Shown here: piece by piece, positions 26,295 to 35,720 of the stretch
Position numbering within the stretch: the first letter of the stretch is position 1
How the letters are laid out: every line of letters begins with the position of its first letter
DNA from: RYN-230 sp963829725
GTDB lineage: Bacteria > Actinomycetota > Actinomycetes > Streptosporangiales > Streptosporangiaceae
NCBI GenBank assembly: GCA_963829725.1
Contig: CAWHJW010000015.1
Span: 372,001 to 436,000, forward strand
DNA: 64,000 nt
Direction: 5' to 3'
Made by a program: the position numbers and the translations under genes
The notes under the pieces: model-generated
What the model saw: the letters and a program-made list of their open reading frames with translations, nothing else
Database searches by the model: none
Told to the model about the DNA's origin: nothing

Positions 26295-27437
26295 ATGACC
26301 CTCACCGTGGTGTTCGCCATGGCCGCCGCCTTCGCCAATGCGGTCAACGTATTGACGCAGCACTCGGCGAGCGTGGGCGCCCCGAAGCGGGAGAAGGGCT
26401 GGCACCTGGTCGGCTACCTGTTCCGGCAGCCGCTGTGGCTGCTCGGCTGGATCGCGGCAGTGGGCGGATTCGCGTTCCAGGCCGTCGCTCTCCACTACGG
26501 CCAACTGTCGGTGGTCCAGCCGATCCTCGTCACTGAGCTAGTTTTCGTCCTCGTGCTGCGCCGGGTGTGGATCCGCCAGGACGTGGCCGGTGCCGCGTGG
26601 GCCGCGGTTCTCGTCGTCTGCGTGGCGCTGGCCGTATTCCTCACGGTGGCCGAGCCGACGGGCGGCCACCCCATGCCCGAGACGGCGCAGTGGCTGGCCG
26701 CCTTGCTCGCTTTCGGCGGGGCCATCGCCGCGCTGGCCGTGCTGGGAATGCGGGGCCCGCCGGTGCGCCGGGCCGCGGTTTATGCGGTAGCGGCGGCACT
26801 GGCGTGGGCCCTGATGGCAACGTTCCTCAAGACGGCGACCGAGACTCTCGCCACGCTCGGTATCGGTGGCATGCTCACGCGCTGGCCTGTGTACGCGCTT
26901 GCTGCCGCTGCGGTGACCGGCACGCTGCTCGAGCAGTCCGCTCTCCATGTCGGGCCGCTGAGCGTGTCCCAGCCGCTCCTGGTCATCATCAACCCGCTGA
27001 CCAGCATCGCCTTGAGCATCTGGCTGTTCGACGAGCACTTCACCGACAGCCCGGCGAAGATCGCCATCGCCTTCGTGGCTTTCGCCGTCATGGCCGTCGG
27101 GGTCACCGTGCTGTCGCGAACGGCACCGCAGGATCTCGCCCCGTCGGTACCGGTCGGGTCCTCGCGGGCCCAGCGGGCCCGGATCACCCTCGCGGACAGG
27201 CGCGGTGCGGGCAGTACTCAGCTCACCGGCTTTGCGGAGGCAGCGGAGGTGCCGCCGCTTTGCGTCGCGGCGGGCACGCTGGCTCATCCCGTGCTTCAGC
27301 CCAGCGAGGAGTTTCCCGGCGCAGCTTGCGGTCGGCCCGCTCGGCGAGCCAGCGCTCCACGAGAGATTGATCCATGTCGCGCTGGTCGGCGTGAAGTGCG
27401 GGTGGAAGCGGGCTCGGCGGGCTCGACCCTTCTGTAA
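26295..27437 (+). CDS. DMT/EamA-type membrane transporter
   Basis: A membrane protein of about ten segments in two EamA-like halves. The first includes MTLTVVFAMAAAFANAVNVL and FQAVALHYGQLSVVQPILVT, and the second TLLEQSALHVGPLSVSQPLL and IAIAFVAFAVMAVGVTVLS. The repeated QLSVVQPIL and PLSVSQPLL motifs are typical of this actinobacterial group. The fold ends near residue 310; the last 70 residues are hydrophilic and arginine-rich and may result from loss of the original stop. Substrate is unknown. Confidence 0.85.
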   Translation: MTLTVVFAMAAAFANAVNVLTQHSASVGAPKREKGWHLVGYLFRQPLWLLGWIAAVGGFAFQAVALHYGQLSVVQPILVTELVFVLVLRRVWIRQDVAGAAWAAVLVVCVALAVFLTVAEPTGGHPMPETAQWLAALLAFGGAIAALAVLGMRGPPVRRAAVYAVAAALAWALMATFLKTATETLATLGIGGMLTRWPVYALAAAAVTGTLLEQSALHVGPLSVSQPLLVIINPLTSIALSIWLFDEHFTDSPAKIAIAFVAFAVMAVGVTVLSRTAPQDLAPSVPVGSSRAQRARITLADRRGAGSTQLTGFAEAAEVPPLCVAAGTLAHPVLQPSEEFPGAACGRPARRASAPREIDPCRAGRREVRVEAGSAGSTLL

Positions 27438-27458
27438 CGCCCCACCACAAGAGATTCT

Positions 27459-27971
27459 TTACCGGTACGCCCGGGTCAGGTGCGCGTAGACGACGACGTT
27501 GTCCAGGTACTGACGGGTGGCGGTATTGAACGGACCGCCGCAGGTGACCAGGCGCAGGCCCGGATACCCGACGTTGCCGTACACGTCGGAGGTGGGGAAC
27601 GACGCCTTGACCACTTTCTGGACCCCGTCCACCGTAGAGACCGCGGTTGACCCGTTGGCCCTGACGATCTCGATCTTGTTGCCCGGGCGCAGCGTCTTAA
27701 TGTAGAAGAACACCGAGATCCCGGGTGAACGAATCGACGTGCCCCAAGATGACCGAGGTGCCTTTCTGCCCCGGGTAACGCTGCCGTCGTACCAGCCGGC
27801 AAGGTTGTGGTTGGCCAGCGGCGGCACCTCTGCGGTTCCGGTGGCGGCCAGGCCCAACCGCATGACCGGCTCGTCCACATCGAGTCTCGGGATCTCGATC
27901 CGCACTGGCCGGGACGCGGCCATCGGGGCCGCAGTCGGCGCGGAGCCTGGCTGGGGCATCGACGCGCACAT
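27459..27971 (-). pseudogene. Class F sortase, catalytic His segment out of frame
   Basis: The reading frame gives PVRIEIPRLDVDEPVMRLGL, LAGWYDGSV, FFYIKTLRPGNKIEIVRANG and LRLVTCGGPFNTATRQYLDN, clear class F sortase blocks including the catalytic Cys. The segment holding the catalytic His, GTSVILGHVDSFTRDLGV, is present but in another frame (roughly bases 27722-27768), flanked by two compensating shifts. The signal anchor normally found at the N-terminus is also missing. As read it cannot be active; two indel errors in assembly could also explain the middle part. Confidence 0.7.
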
Positions 27972-28121
27972 CCGTAATATCGTCGCAAGATGTGCGGGTG
28001 ATCATGATCAGGGGGTGACCGATCCCGCCGCTCTGGTTCCCGGATGGGTCATCTGGAGCCTGATCCCAGAGTCGCGCAGCTCAAGCAAGGCCTTGAACAC
28101 GTGCCCGGCCCCCGTGGCCGG

Positions 28122-30215
28122 TCACGGAGCGCCTGTGGTGGCCCAGGCTGGATCGCGCCGTGCGGTGGGCGGAAGCAGGCCCGGTGACCTGCCGAGACGG
28201 AACACCATCTGGATGTGCTCGCCGGCCGGCACGAGGGTGGCGGCGGCTTGACGGGTCTCGCGGTTCTCCACGACGGCGGTGAGCGGGGCAGTGGCCAGCC
28301 CGCATGCATAGGCGGCCAGGGTGAGGCGCTGCCAGGCCAGCCCCGCGCGGACCCAGGCCGCCTGGATGTCCGCCGCCGACGTGAGCAAGCCGATCAGCGG
28401 CCCGGCCGCGAGGGCCTGCGCGTCGCGCTCGCCCATCTCTGTCAGCGGCTCACCTGACCGGCTGAGCGCGGAGATGAGGGCACCGACCGCGTCCTGTGGC
28501 ATGGGCAGGGCCATGCCGTCACGCCGGGGGTCCGCTGGGCTGGTCCTCAGCCAGCCGGCCAGTTCCCTGGCGAAGGAGCCGGTCCGGGCCAGCTCGCCTA
28601 CGGCCTGCCGGTGCAGGTTCGCGATGTAGTCCCGGGAGTCACGATCAGCGACGTAGTGGACGCCGGTGCTCTCCGGCAATGGCAGCCGCGGCGGCTCGAC
28701 CGGCTCCGGCGGGTACCCGCGCTTGTCGGTCACCCGCGAGGCCAGCGCGGGGAACAGCCGCGCGAGTTCGTCATCGGCCGCGGCGCCGGCCAGGCTGAGC
28801 CGCACGCCCCCGGCAGGGGAGATCTCCAGCGTCATGCCCAGGCCGGATGCTGCGGCCGCAACGAGGACGCTCATGGCGGCACAGCCCAGGCTGATCGCCA
28901 GTGCCCGCCGCCGTGGATCGGCGACCGGCAATGCGCGGGCGGCGTCCGGGCTGATCGTCAGCGATCCGCGCGCCACGCGGAACAGCCACGGCTGTGTGTT
29001 GTGTGGCGAAGGAGCCAGCGTGGCGTAGGCCGCGAGCCTGGTGAGCGCGACGTTGGCGCCGTTGCTGGAAAGCGTGGCGGGATCGTGCAGCCCCGGCCGC
29101 TGGCCCGCGACCTGGCGCGTCGGCCGGAGTTGCGCCATGACTGCGGCGCGCTCATCCGCGGGGCCCCGGTCTTCTGGCAGGCCGAGTGCCTCGGTGAGGC
29201 TGACGCGATACCGTCCGCTGCGCAGCGGCGCGCCGAGCAGGATGGAGCGGGCCGCCATCGCGGCCCATCCGGCGGCCATGGTCACGGTGCTGGCAACTTG
29301 CGGGCGCCCGGCGAGCTCGCGGCCGATGAGCGGGAGCGACGCCAGCGCGCGCAGCGGGACGTTGCCGATGCCGATGACCTGGGCCGCGAACCGGGATACC
29401 TCCTCAGGGGACAGCGCGGCCCGCATTAGGTCCGGCACGGATACCCCGTCGAGCTGGCCGTTGAAGGGCTCAAGGCCATCGTCCGGGCTGTCCCAGCGCT
29501 CGACGTCGATCAGCACGGTGTCGCCGAGGCTGGTCGCCATGAGCAGCGGCTTGCCATACAGCTGCGCCATGAGACGCAGCTGGGCCTTGACCCGGAAGTC
29601 GTCCAGTTCGTCAACCACGACATCGCTGCTGGCGACGAACGAGCCCACCGTGTCGTCATCGAGGCCGCGCGGATACAGGATGCACGTCGCGAACGGGTCG
29701 AGTTCCCATACTGCGCGCGCGGCGAGCTGGCATTTGGGCGTGCCCACGTCGAGCAGGCGGCCGTGGGTGCGATTCAGGTTGCTGGTAGCCAGCTCGTCGG
29801 GATCGGCAAGCGAGAACGTGCTGCCAATTCCGTGCCGCACCAGCGTGGACACGACGTTGCCGCCGACCGAAAGCCCGGCGATCGCTACGTGTGCCCGCCG
29901 CAATACCGCCTGCTCTGATTTCGTGACGAGGTTCCGGTTGCGGTTGGTGCGGAGCTCGGCGAGCGCCTCGGGCCCGAGGGTACGCAGGGCGGTGTTGAGC
30001 CAAGGGTAGTAGCACCAGACCCCGGGTTCCCGCGCTTCGTACTCTGCCACGAACGCGTCCCGCGCCTTCGGCGACCCACCCGGCAGGCGTACCGTGGCCA
30101 GCTCCGCGACCTGGATGGGGTAGATGTCACGCACCTGGGCGCCGGTGAGCTGAGCCAGCCAGGCAGCGTGGTCCCGCCGGTGATCGTGCGTGGCCAAGGT
30201 CAGTCGCTCGGGCAC
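28122..30215 (-). CDS. Rv1355c/MoeY-like ThiF-nitroreductase fusion protein
   Basis: A 697-residue two-domain protein. The N-terminal ThiF/E1-like domain (about 95-260) has a nucleotide loop AHVAIAGLSVGGN, then DPDELATSNLNRTHG, GTPK (Lys 161) and VVVDELDDF, the residues that bind ATP and adenylate a C-terminus in E1 enzymes. The C-terminal domain (about 390-690) is nitroreductase-like, with APSPHNTQPWLFRV binding FMN. The same domain order occurs in mycobacterial Rv1355c (MoeY). Its start overlaps the stop of the adenylating-enzyme gene by 16 bases, so they are cotranslated. The substrate is unknown; molybdopterin synthesis is only an annotation by similarity. Confidence 0.88.
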   Translation of the reverse strand: MPERLTLATHDHRRDHAAWLAQLTGAQVRDIYPIQVAELATVRLPGGSPKARDAFVAEYEAREPGVWCYYPWLNTALRTLGPEALAELRTNRNRNLVTKSEQAVLRRAHVAIAGLSVGGNVVSTLVRHGIGSTFSLADPDELATSNLNRTHGRLLDVGTPKCQLAARAVWELDPFATCILYPRGLDDDTVGSFVASSDVVVDELDDFRVKAQLRLMAQLYGKPLLMATSLGDTVLIDVERWDSPDDGLEPFNGQLDGVSVPDLMRAALSPEEVSRFAAQVIGIGNVPLRALASLPLIGRELAGRPQVASTVTMAAGWAAMAARSILLGAPLRSGRYRVSLTEALGLPEDRGPADERAAVMAQLRPTRQVAGQRPGLHDPATLSSNGANVALTRLAAYATLAPSPHNTQPWLFRVARGSLTISPDAARALPVADPRRRALAISLGCAAMSVLVAAAASGLGMTLEISPAGGVRLSLAGAAADDELARLFPALASRVTDKRGYPPEPVEPPRLPLPESTGVHYVADRDSRDYIANLHRQAVGELARTGSFARELAGWLRTSPADPRRDGMALPMPQDAVGALISALSRSGEPLTEMGERDAQALAAGPLIGLLTSAADIQAAWVRAGLAWQRLTLAAYACGLATAPLTAVVENRETRQAAATLVPAGEHIQMVFRLGRSPGLLPPTARRDPAWATTGAP

Positions 30216-31597
30216 GGCATATCCTCCGGCCTCGTGCGCTCATCGGCATAGAGCGGAATCTTCCAGTGGCCGTCGAGTGTCGCCGGAGGGTCGCGGAACT
30301 CGACCAGGGCCGGCGCCAGCTCGCCGCTCGTGACCTCGCTGGCGATCTGCGGGAAGTCGTCGAGCAGGCCGCGGGCGGCAGTGGCCAGCCCGGCGCCGGC
30401 CACCGGGCCGATCACGCGCACGACGGGCTGCTCGCGCTGCTCGGCCAGCGAGTACGTGCGTACCAGCTGGACCGCCACGACGGATGGGTCATGTGCCGCC
30501 AGCCGGGGCGCCCAGGTCTGCAGGTCTCGGTAAGGGACGAGCGTTGACCCGATGGCGGCCTCGGCTGCCCGCTCGATGCCGGACAGGAGAAGCCGGCCCC
30601 GGTCCCAGCCCAGGTACGTCGCCCGGTCGCCTACCCGGTAGCGGATGATCGGCGCTGCCCGCGCGCCGAACTGGGTGACGACCACATCACCGCGACGGCC
30701 AGCGGCCACGGGCCAGCCGTCCTCATCGAGGACCTCGATGAGGTGTGTCTCAGTGAAGGTGCGGTACACGCCGTCGCTGGAGGGCGCGGTACCGAGGGCC
30801 CCGGCGTCGGTCGTCGGGTAGAAGGCGGCGAGCCGCGCCCCAGGGAAGCGGGCCCGCAGCCGCCTGGCGTCGGTGTCCATGAGTCCCGCCCCGCCGTACA
30901 GCAGGAGCACCGGACGCAGGGTGCCTGCCGCCCGCGCGATCTGCTGGAGGAACCCCGGCGAGCCGCAGATTGTGTCCGGCTGGAAGGCGGCCGCACGCCG
31001 CAGCTGCTCCTCCAGCGGATCGGTGGCCACGGTAACGAGGGCATTGTCCCCGCAGTGGCGGGCCAGCCAGGTCATGGAGACCGAGGAGCCGGTCTCGCCC
31101 CGAACCTGGCCTTGCGGCCGGTGCTCGATTCCCCAGTGCCGCTGGCCAGGGCCAGTCCCGGTCATGGCCAGGGCACGCAGGAAGTTGTCGCCGAGCCCAC
31201 GGTTGGCGCACTCCGCCGTCACGGGCACAAGGACCTGCGCGGCAGTGCTTCCGCTGGTGCCCATGACCAGAACCGGGCCCGGGCACGCGGGCTGCCGGCC
31301 ATAACCGGCCCGGGCCAGCCACTGCTTGTCGATGACGGGGACCCGGCCCCATGCCGCTGGCGTCAGGCTGGCACCGGCCGGATCGACGCCGGCGTCCTCG
31401 ACCAGCGCACGGTAGGCGGGGTTGAGGCTCTGCTGAGCGTGGTAGCGCAGCAGAGCACCCGCACGGCCCAGCCACGACCGCTGAACCTGCCCGGGCGTCC
31501 GCCTGGCCACGTCGCTGATCTCGCGCCGGACGCGGATCCAGGCGTCGCCATCCGGCCGGGAGCCAGCCGGGCTGCCACTGTGGGCGCGCTCCCGCAT
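30200..31597 (-). CDS. PaaK-like adenylate-forming enzyme
   Basis: A 465-residue member of the acyl-adenylate superfamily, closest in layout to phenylacetate-CoA ligase-like proteins. Visible motifs are the phosphate loop MGTSGSTA (113-119), YGGAGL, FYPTTDAGALG (A5, about 259-269), RYRVGDRATYLG (A7, about 319-330) and a terminal DGHWKIPLYADER with the A10 lysine. GGAGG lies upstream of ATG. It is the first gene of a two-gene unit with the ThiF-nitroreductase fusion, which suggests that an acid is activated as AMP ester or thioester and then modified. It has no link to the paa operon 14 kb away. Confidence 0.82.
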   Translation of the reverse strand: MRERAHSGSPAGSRPDGDAWIRVRREISDVARRTPGQVQRSWLGRAGALLRYHAQQSLNPAYRALVEDAGVDPAGASLTPAAWGRVPVIDKQWLARAGYGRQPACPGPVLVMGTSGSTAAQVLVPVTAECANRGLGDNFLRALAMTGTGPGQRHWGIEHRPQGQVRGETGSSVSMTWLARHCGDNALVTVATDPLEEQLRRAAAFQPDTICGSPGFLQQIARAAGTLRPVLLLYGGAGLMDTDARRLRARFPGARLAAFYPTTDAGALGTAPSSDGVYRTFTETHLIEVLDEDGWPVAAGRRGDVVVTQFGARAAPIIRYRVGDRATYLGWDRGRLLLSGIERAAEAAIGSTLVPYRDLQTWAPRLAAHDPSVVAVQLVRTYSLAEQREQPVVRVIGPVAGAGLATAARGLLDDFPQIASEVTSGELAPALVEFRDPPATLDGHWKIPLYADERTRPEDMPCPSD

Positions 31598-32012
31598 AGC
31601 AGTACCTCCGCTCGGAACATGGCAAGGCCGGAGGGCAGGACCTCGAGGCAGCCACCGGCCTGCGACCGGCCCGGCAACGAGTCCAGCATCCCCGCCCGGC
31701 TACTGTCCAGGCCGCCGCTGGGCGGCACCACCGGGCAGGGCACCAGGCGAACGTCCCGCCGTGTCAAGGTCACAGCCGACCGGGACCGGGTGGGTGCGCG
31801 ATTACCGCAGACCCGGATCCGGGTGATCAGTCAGGAAGCCCGTGGACATGCTCCCGTCGATGAGGGAGTTGCCGGCGAGCCATAGATCGATATTAGGCCG
31901 GATGCCACAGAAACTCATGGCGGGGTCTTGCCCTGCCGGGCTCGCCGCCTGCACCCACCAGAGAGCAGGTCCGCATGGCTGCTCCTGATCTCCCAACCCC
32001 AACCCGCCATGA
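31598..32012. other. Intergenic, no supported gene
   Basis: This stretch between the adenylating-enzyme gene and the VOC fragment must hold the promoter of the minus-strand unit. I see no convincing coding signal or repeat. Confidence 0.5.
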
Positions 32013-32351
32013 CGCCGGCCTCCTGGCCGAAGCGGCCAGGAGATCACCATGGAGTTCGCTGAGCTCAGAACCACCTCCGCCACTCTCGCCATCGCCAGCA
32101 CCCGCACCTTCCCGCTATTCGCGCCTGGCGCCGCACGTCCGTCCAACAACAGCTCCGTGATCATCGAGTTCCTCGTCAACGACGTGGACAGCGTGCACCA
32201 GAACCTGACCGGCTTCGTGGAGGACTTCGTCAATGAGCCCACCACGATGCCATGGGGCAACCGGTCGCTGCTGTTCCGCGATCCCGACGGCAACCTCGTC
32301 AACTTCTTCACACCTGTCAGCCCGGCCGCCATCACGAAGTTCGCTCGCTGA
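32013..32351 (+). pseudogene. VOC-family protein, N-terminus missing
   Basis: The frame reads MEFAELRTTSATLAIAS, SVIIEFLVNDVDSVHQNL and SLLFRDPDGNLVNFFTPV, the second half of a VOC-fold glyoxalase/dioxygenase-like protein with its final metal ligand region. The first beta-alpha-beta unit is missing because a TGA lies at 32010. ATG 32049 has AGGAG six bases upstream, so a 100-residue product could still be made. Confidence 0.6.
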
Positions 32352-32687
32352 CGACAGCGCAGCCGTCCGGCAGGCGCCTCCGGCCGGGAGCCCCGGCCGC
32401 CCGGCCGATGCCGTCCAGGGCGCGGGCCTGTTTCCTCGGCCAGGATGGATTTGAGGGCCGGAGGCCGCGGCGTGCTACCTCAACGGCCGCGGCCAGCCCT
32501 CATCGCTGCTCTCAGCGGCCAGGGCCATTGTCGCTGGGCCGGTGAGACATGACCTTGGGCCCCGCCCGGCTCCCGGCCAGTGGACACTGGCGTGCCGGGG
32601 GGTTGCAGAGGATCGTCGAGAGGTGACCAGGTCGCGTGTCGCATCCCATAGCGCCTGGTAACGGCAGTCAATCAAAAGGGGGCGGGC
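32352..32687. other. Intergenic, no supported gene
   Basis: No gene is supported here. The last 50 bases before 32688 include AAAAGGGGG, which serves as the ribosome binding site of the DUF4097 gene. Confidence 0.5.
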
Positions 32688-33446
32688 ATGCCTGTGCGCA
32701 GGGCGGCCAGATTAGCCGGGGTGGTACTCACCGGCGGGGTGGCTGTGTCCACGCTGGGCGGCTGCTTCGTCGATGTCGGGGCACTGCAGCAGCGCACCCA
32801 CAGTTACTCGGTCTCCGGCGAGGTGCAGGCTCTTGCCGTGCACGCTCATGTGGGCGGCGTCCACATCACCGGCGCCGACTCCGGCAGGATCGTGGTCACC
32901 GAGCACCTCACCTTCCGGCACACCGCACCACGCACCACGCACCACGCCACCGCAGGCACCCTGACCATGGACAGCCACTGCCCGGCCCTGGAAACGTGCA
33001 GCGTCGGCTACGACATCACGATGCCCCGCGCGATGACCATACGGGTCGATGACAACGTCGGAACGATCAGGCTGGAGTCCCTTTCCGGGCAGGTGACGGC
33101 ACACACAAATGCCGGCAACATCGATCTGGGTCTGGTGTCTGGGCCGGTCGTGGTCACCAGCCACGCGGGATCGATCCTCGGCCAGAACGTGTCGTCTGCC
33201 AGCGTCACCCTGCGCTTGTCGGCGGGCAGGATCGATGTCACGTTCTCAGCCCCGCCCGAGAGGCTCATGGCCACCGCCACGGCCGGCTCAGTATTGCTAC
33301 GCCTGCCCGGAAACGTGGCCTACGCCGTCGACGCACGCGCCGCGGTCGGCGCTACCCGCGTCAGCGTCGCCCGCAACCCCGCCTCGCCGCACCACATCAC
33401 GGCCGAGACGACGACCGGGTCCGTCACCATCGAGCCAGCGCCCTGA
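32688..33446 (+). CDS. DUF4097-family lipoprotein
   Basis: A 252-residue exported protein. The signal peptide ends in a lipobox STLGGC (Cys 26), so it is probably a membrane-anchored lipoprotein. The rest is a beta-solenoid-like chain of short strands with repeats such as IRLESLSGQVTAHTNAGNID then LGLVSGPVVVTSHAGSI, and LRLSAGRIDVTFSA, typical of DUF4097. Function is not known. The gene stands alone. Confidence 0.87.
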   Translation: MPVRRAARLAGVVLTGGVAVSTLGGCFVDVGALQQRTHSYSVSGEVQALAVHAHVGGVHITGADSGRIVVTEHLTFRHTAPRTTHHATAGTLTMDSHCPALETCSVGYDITMPRAMTIRVDDNVGTIRLESLSGQVTAHTNAGNIDLGLVSGPVVVTSHAGSILGQNVSSASVTLRLSAGRIDVTFSAPPERLMATATAGSVLLRLPGNVAYAVDARAAVGATRVSVARNPASPHHITAETTTGSVTIEPAP

Positions 33447-33898
33447 CCAGCCCGCAGGAGCCGCTCCAATTCCCTCTCTTGGTTACCCGCGCTCAAGCCC
33501 GGCATTATGGGGCCGCCCGGCAGGCGTAGAGCGTCGATCCTCGGCGGTCCAGGCCGCCCTAGGTGGTCCCGGCCCGGAACGTTGGATCTGCCCGCGGCTG
33601 GCCGCGACCGGCACAGCCGCCTCCGCTGCGGGCCCGGGTTCGGCCTGCGGTGGTGGTTCTCGCCGGCAAGAGCGGCACCCCACCGCGACTTTGCCGACCC
33701 TTGGGTTCTCGGCCACACCGAATCAGCAGGCAGCCGCGCGAGCACCCTGAACAGCACCTTCGCGCTTACTCTATGTAGCGGGAAACAGGCAGCCCAGTCC
33801 ACGCCGCGCGACCAGGTGAAGCCGCCTCAAAGGCCGGCGCTGGCACCTGGGCTGCGGCGGACCGGTAAGGCATGACTGGGCAATCTCAGAATCATGGC
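33447..33898. other. Intergenic, no supported gene
   Basis: Open frames exist on both strands but none resembles a known family or has a convincing start. I see no strong hairpin. Confidence 0.45.
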
Positions 33899-35467
33899 TC
33901 AAGATCCCGGCCGGCTTTGCAGGCCGGGGAACATGTGCCCGAAGAGATCGTCGATCGTCGCGATGGCCTCGCCCCGCTTGATGTCAGCGTCTTTGCCAAT
34001 GTCCGGCACGGCCTGGCCGAGTTCCTTCCCGAGTGCCAGGCATCCGAAGAAGAGCGCCTTGCCCAGAGCACTCAGCGAGGCGTCAGCCGGCACCAACGCC
34101 TCGTCGAATCTGGGAACGGGCCGCGCGATGACATCGGGCCAGTCCTCCGGCGCCCTCGGATCGTCGAGCGAGAGGACCGGGGCAATGCCGCGAGCTATCG
34201 CGTCCCGGGCGGAGAAGGGCGCACCCAGCGACCAGCGTTCGCGCAAGGTCGCGATCAGCGACGTGTTGCGGTACTCATCGCTGATGACGGTTCGCTCCGG
34301 GATCCACGCTGAGATCGCGATCGCCGGCACGCGCACACCCGACCGGTCGAATGTGAAGCCCATCTGACCAGCCGGCGCGGACGGATCGGGAGGAGGAGCC
34401 GGTGGCGGCGCGACATGGTCGTAGGTGCCGCCGTGCTCGTCGAAGGTGACGATCAGTAGCGTATTGAGGGCATTCGATCCGGGAGAGGACGACGATGACC
34501 GGACCGCGTCGTAGATCCTTGCCAGCAGGTCTTCGCCCCCAAGCAAGGAGGATGGCGGGTCCGGTTTCAGATCGGGAAAGAGAGCGTTGACGGCCGGGTG
34601 CATGTCGCTGTGGCCGTGCAGCATGTTGGGCTCGATGAACGAGTAGGCCGGCAGATCCCCTTCTCCGGCGTCCTGCATGAACTGGTCGGTTGTGAGGAAG
34701 TTCCCAGCGAAGCGGTCGCGCAGCCGGGAGGCGTGGATGATGCCCGTGAACGATGCGTGGCTCGGCGGATCGCAGTAGACCCGCCAGGTCAGGCCCTGGG
34801 ATTCGAGGCGCTCGAAGATCGTCTCGGCAGTGTTGTTCACCGGGAAGGAACCGCCGGGGAAAACGTTGATGACGTAGCCCGACGCGGACCCGGCGTGGAA
34901 GAACGAGCGATTGGTGAACGTCTGCGACGGTACCTCGCAGAACCAGTGATCGAACGTTGCGAAACCACGGGCGAGCGCGGAGATGACTGGCAGCTGCTCG
35001 GGCGTGTAGCCAGTCATGATCTGGGCGTACTCGTCATACTTGGGCTGCCTGCCGGTTTCGGCAGTGAACGCGCTGATGTAGTCGGCCACGAACCCGTCCA
35101 TCGTCGGCCTCCGGAGGCGGTCACCAGGCGCGTTGTAGGGAGCCGCCATGTGCTGGGCCAGCACTCCGCGGTTGCCGGGAGGATCGATGAGCCCGAACAA
35201 CTGCGTGTTGATGTGCTGGTACTCCTCGCCAGGATCGGGGTTCGGGGTATCCATGTTTTCCGCCACCCGGTAGGACACGACTCCGCGGTGCGCTCCGTCC
35301 TCGGCCCACCCCGGGATCGGGTTACTGAGCCCCTTGCCGATCACGCCCTCGAACGTCTCCACCTCACCCGGCTGGTACAGGCGGCCGAGCAGGTTGTCGA
35401 AGGAACGGTTCTCGAACATGACCACGACCACATGGTCGAGCGCGTTGTCCTTGCTATGACCCGCCAC
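33899..35467 (-). CDS. Phospholipase C/acid phosphatase-type phosphoesterase
   Basis: A 522-residue protein of the phosphoesterase family that includes bacterial phospholipase C. The metal-binding N-terminus is VVVMFENRSFDNLLG, and the conserved TFDEHGGTYDHVAPP lies near residue 345. PTMDGFVADY and FDHWFCEVPSQTFTNRSFFH are also typical. No Tat or Sec signal peptide is visible, unlike secreted PlcA-type enzymes, so it may act in the cytoplasm or leave by another route. Substrate is likely a phosphodiester or phosphomonoester. Confidence 0.88.
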   Translation of the reverse strand: MAGHSKDNALDHVVVVMFENRSFDNLLGRLYQPGEVETFEGVIGKGLSNPIPGWAEDGAHRGVVSYRVAENMDTPNPDPGEEYQHINTQLFGLIDPPGNRGVLAQHMAAPYNAPGDRLRRPTMDGFVADYISAFTAETGRQPKYDEYAQIMTGYTPEQLPVISALARGFATFDHWFCEVPSQTFTNRSFFHAGSASGYVINVFPGGSFPVNNTAETIFERLESQGLTWRVYCDPPSHASFTGIIHASRLRDRFAGNFLTTDQFMQDAGEGDLPAYSFIEPNMLHGHSDMHPAVNALFPDLKPDPPSSLLGGEDLLARIYDAVRSSSSSPGSNALNTLLIVTFDEHGGTYDHVAPPPAPPPDPSAPAGQMGFTFDRSGVRVPAIAISAWIPERTVISDEYRNTSLIATLRERWSLGAPFSARDAIARGIAPVLSLDDPRAPEDWPDVIARPVPRFDEALVPADASLSALGKALFFGCLALGKELGQAVPDIGKDADIKRGEAIATIDDLFGHMFPGLQSRPGS

Positions 35468-35720
35468 TTGGCATCCCCGATTCCCCCCGGCGTCGCACCG
35501 CCGGCCGGCGAAACACCAACGGTGACATTGCCTCTACCCAGAGTCGCCGAACCCGTGCGCCGTCACGTCATCCGCGACGGGTGAACACCAGGCCGGCCCA
35601 GTACGGGGGGCCCGGCGCGTCGCTGCGGCGGGCTGGCCGGGGACCTGCTCGCCGGGCCTGCCCCCGACGGAGAGGATGCAGGTGGCGCGGTGACCGGTGG
35701 CGCGATGGGGTTGAGGTGGG

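Noticed and set aside
27223..27450. Minus-strand ORF with a basic C-terminus antisense to the end of the DMT gene
   Set aside because: No family, no ribosome binding site, and it overlaps a plus-strand reading frame; treated as shadow.
32361..32480. GC-rich dyads between the VOC fragment and the DUF4097 gene
   Set aside because: Short and imperfect; nothing beyond chance in a genome of this composition.
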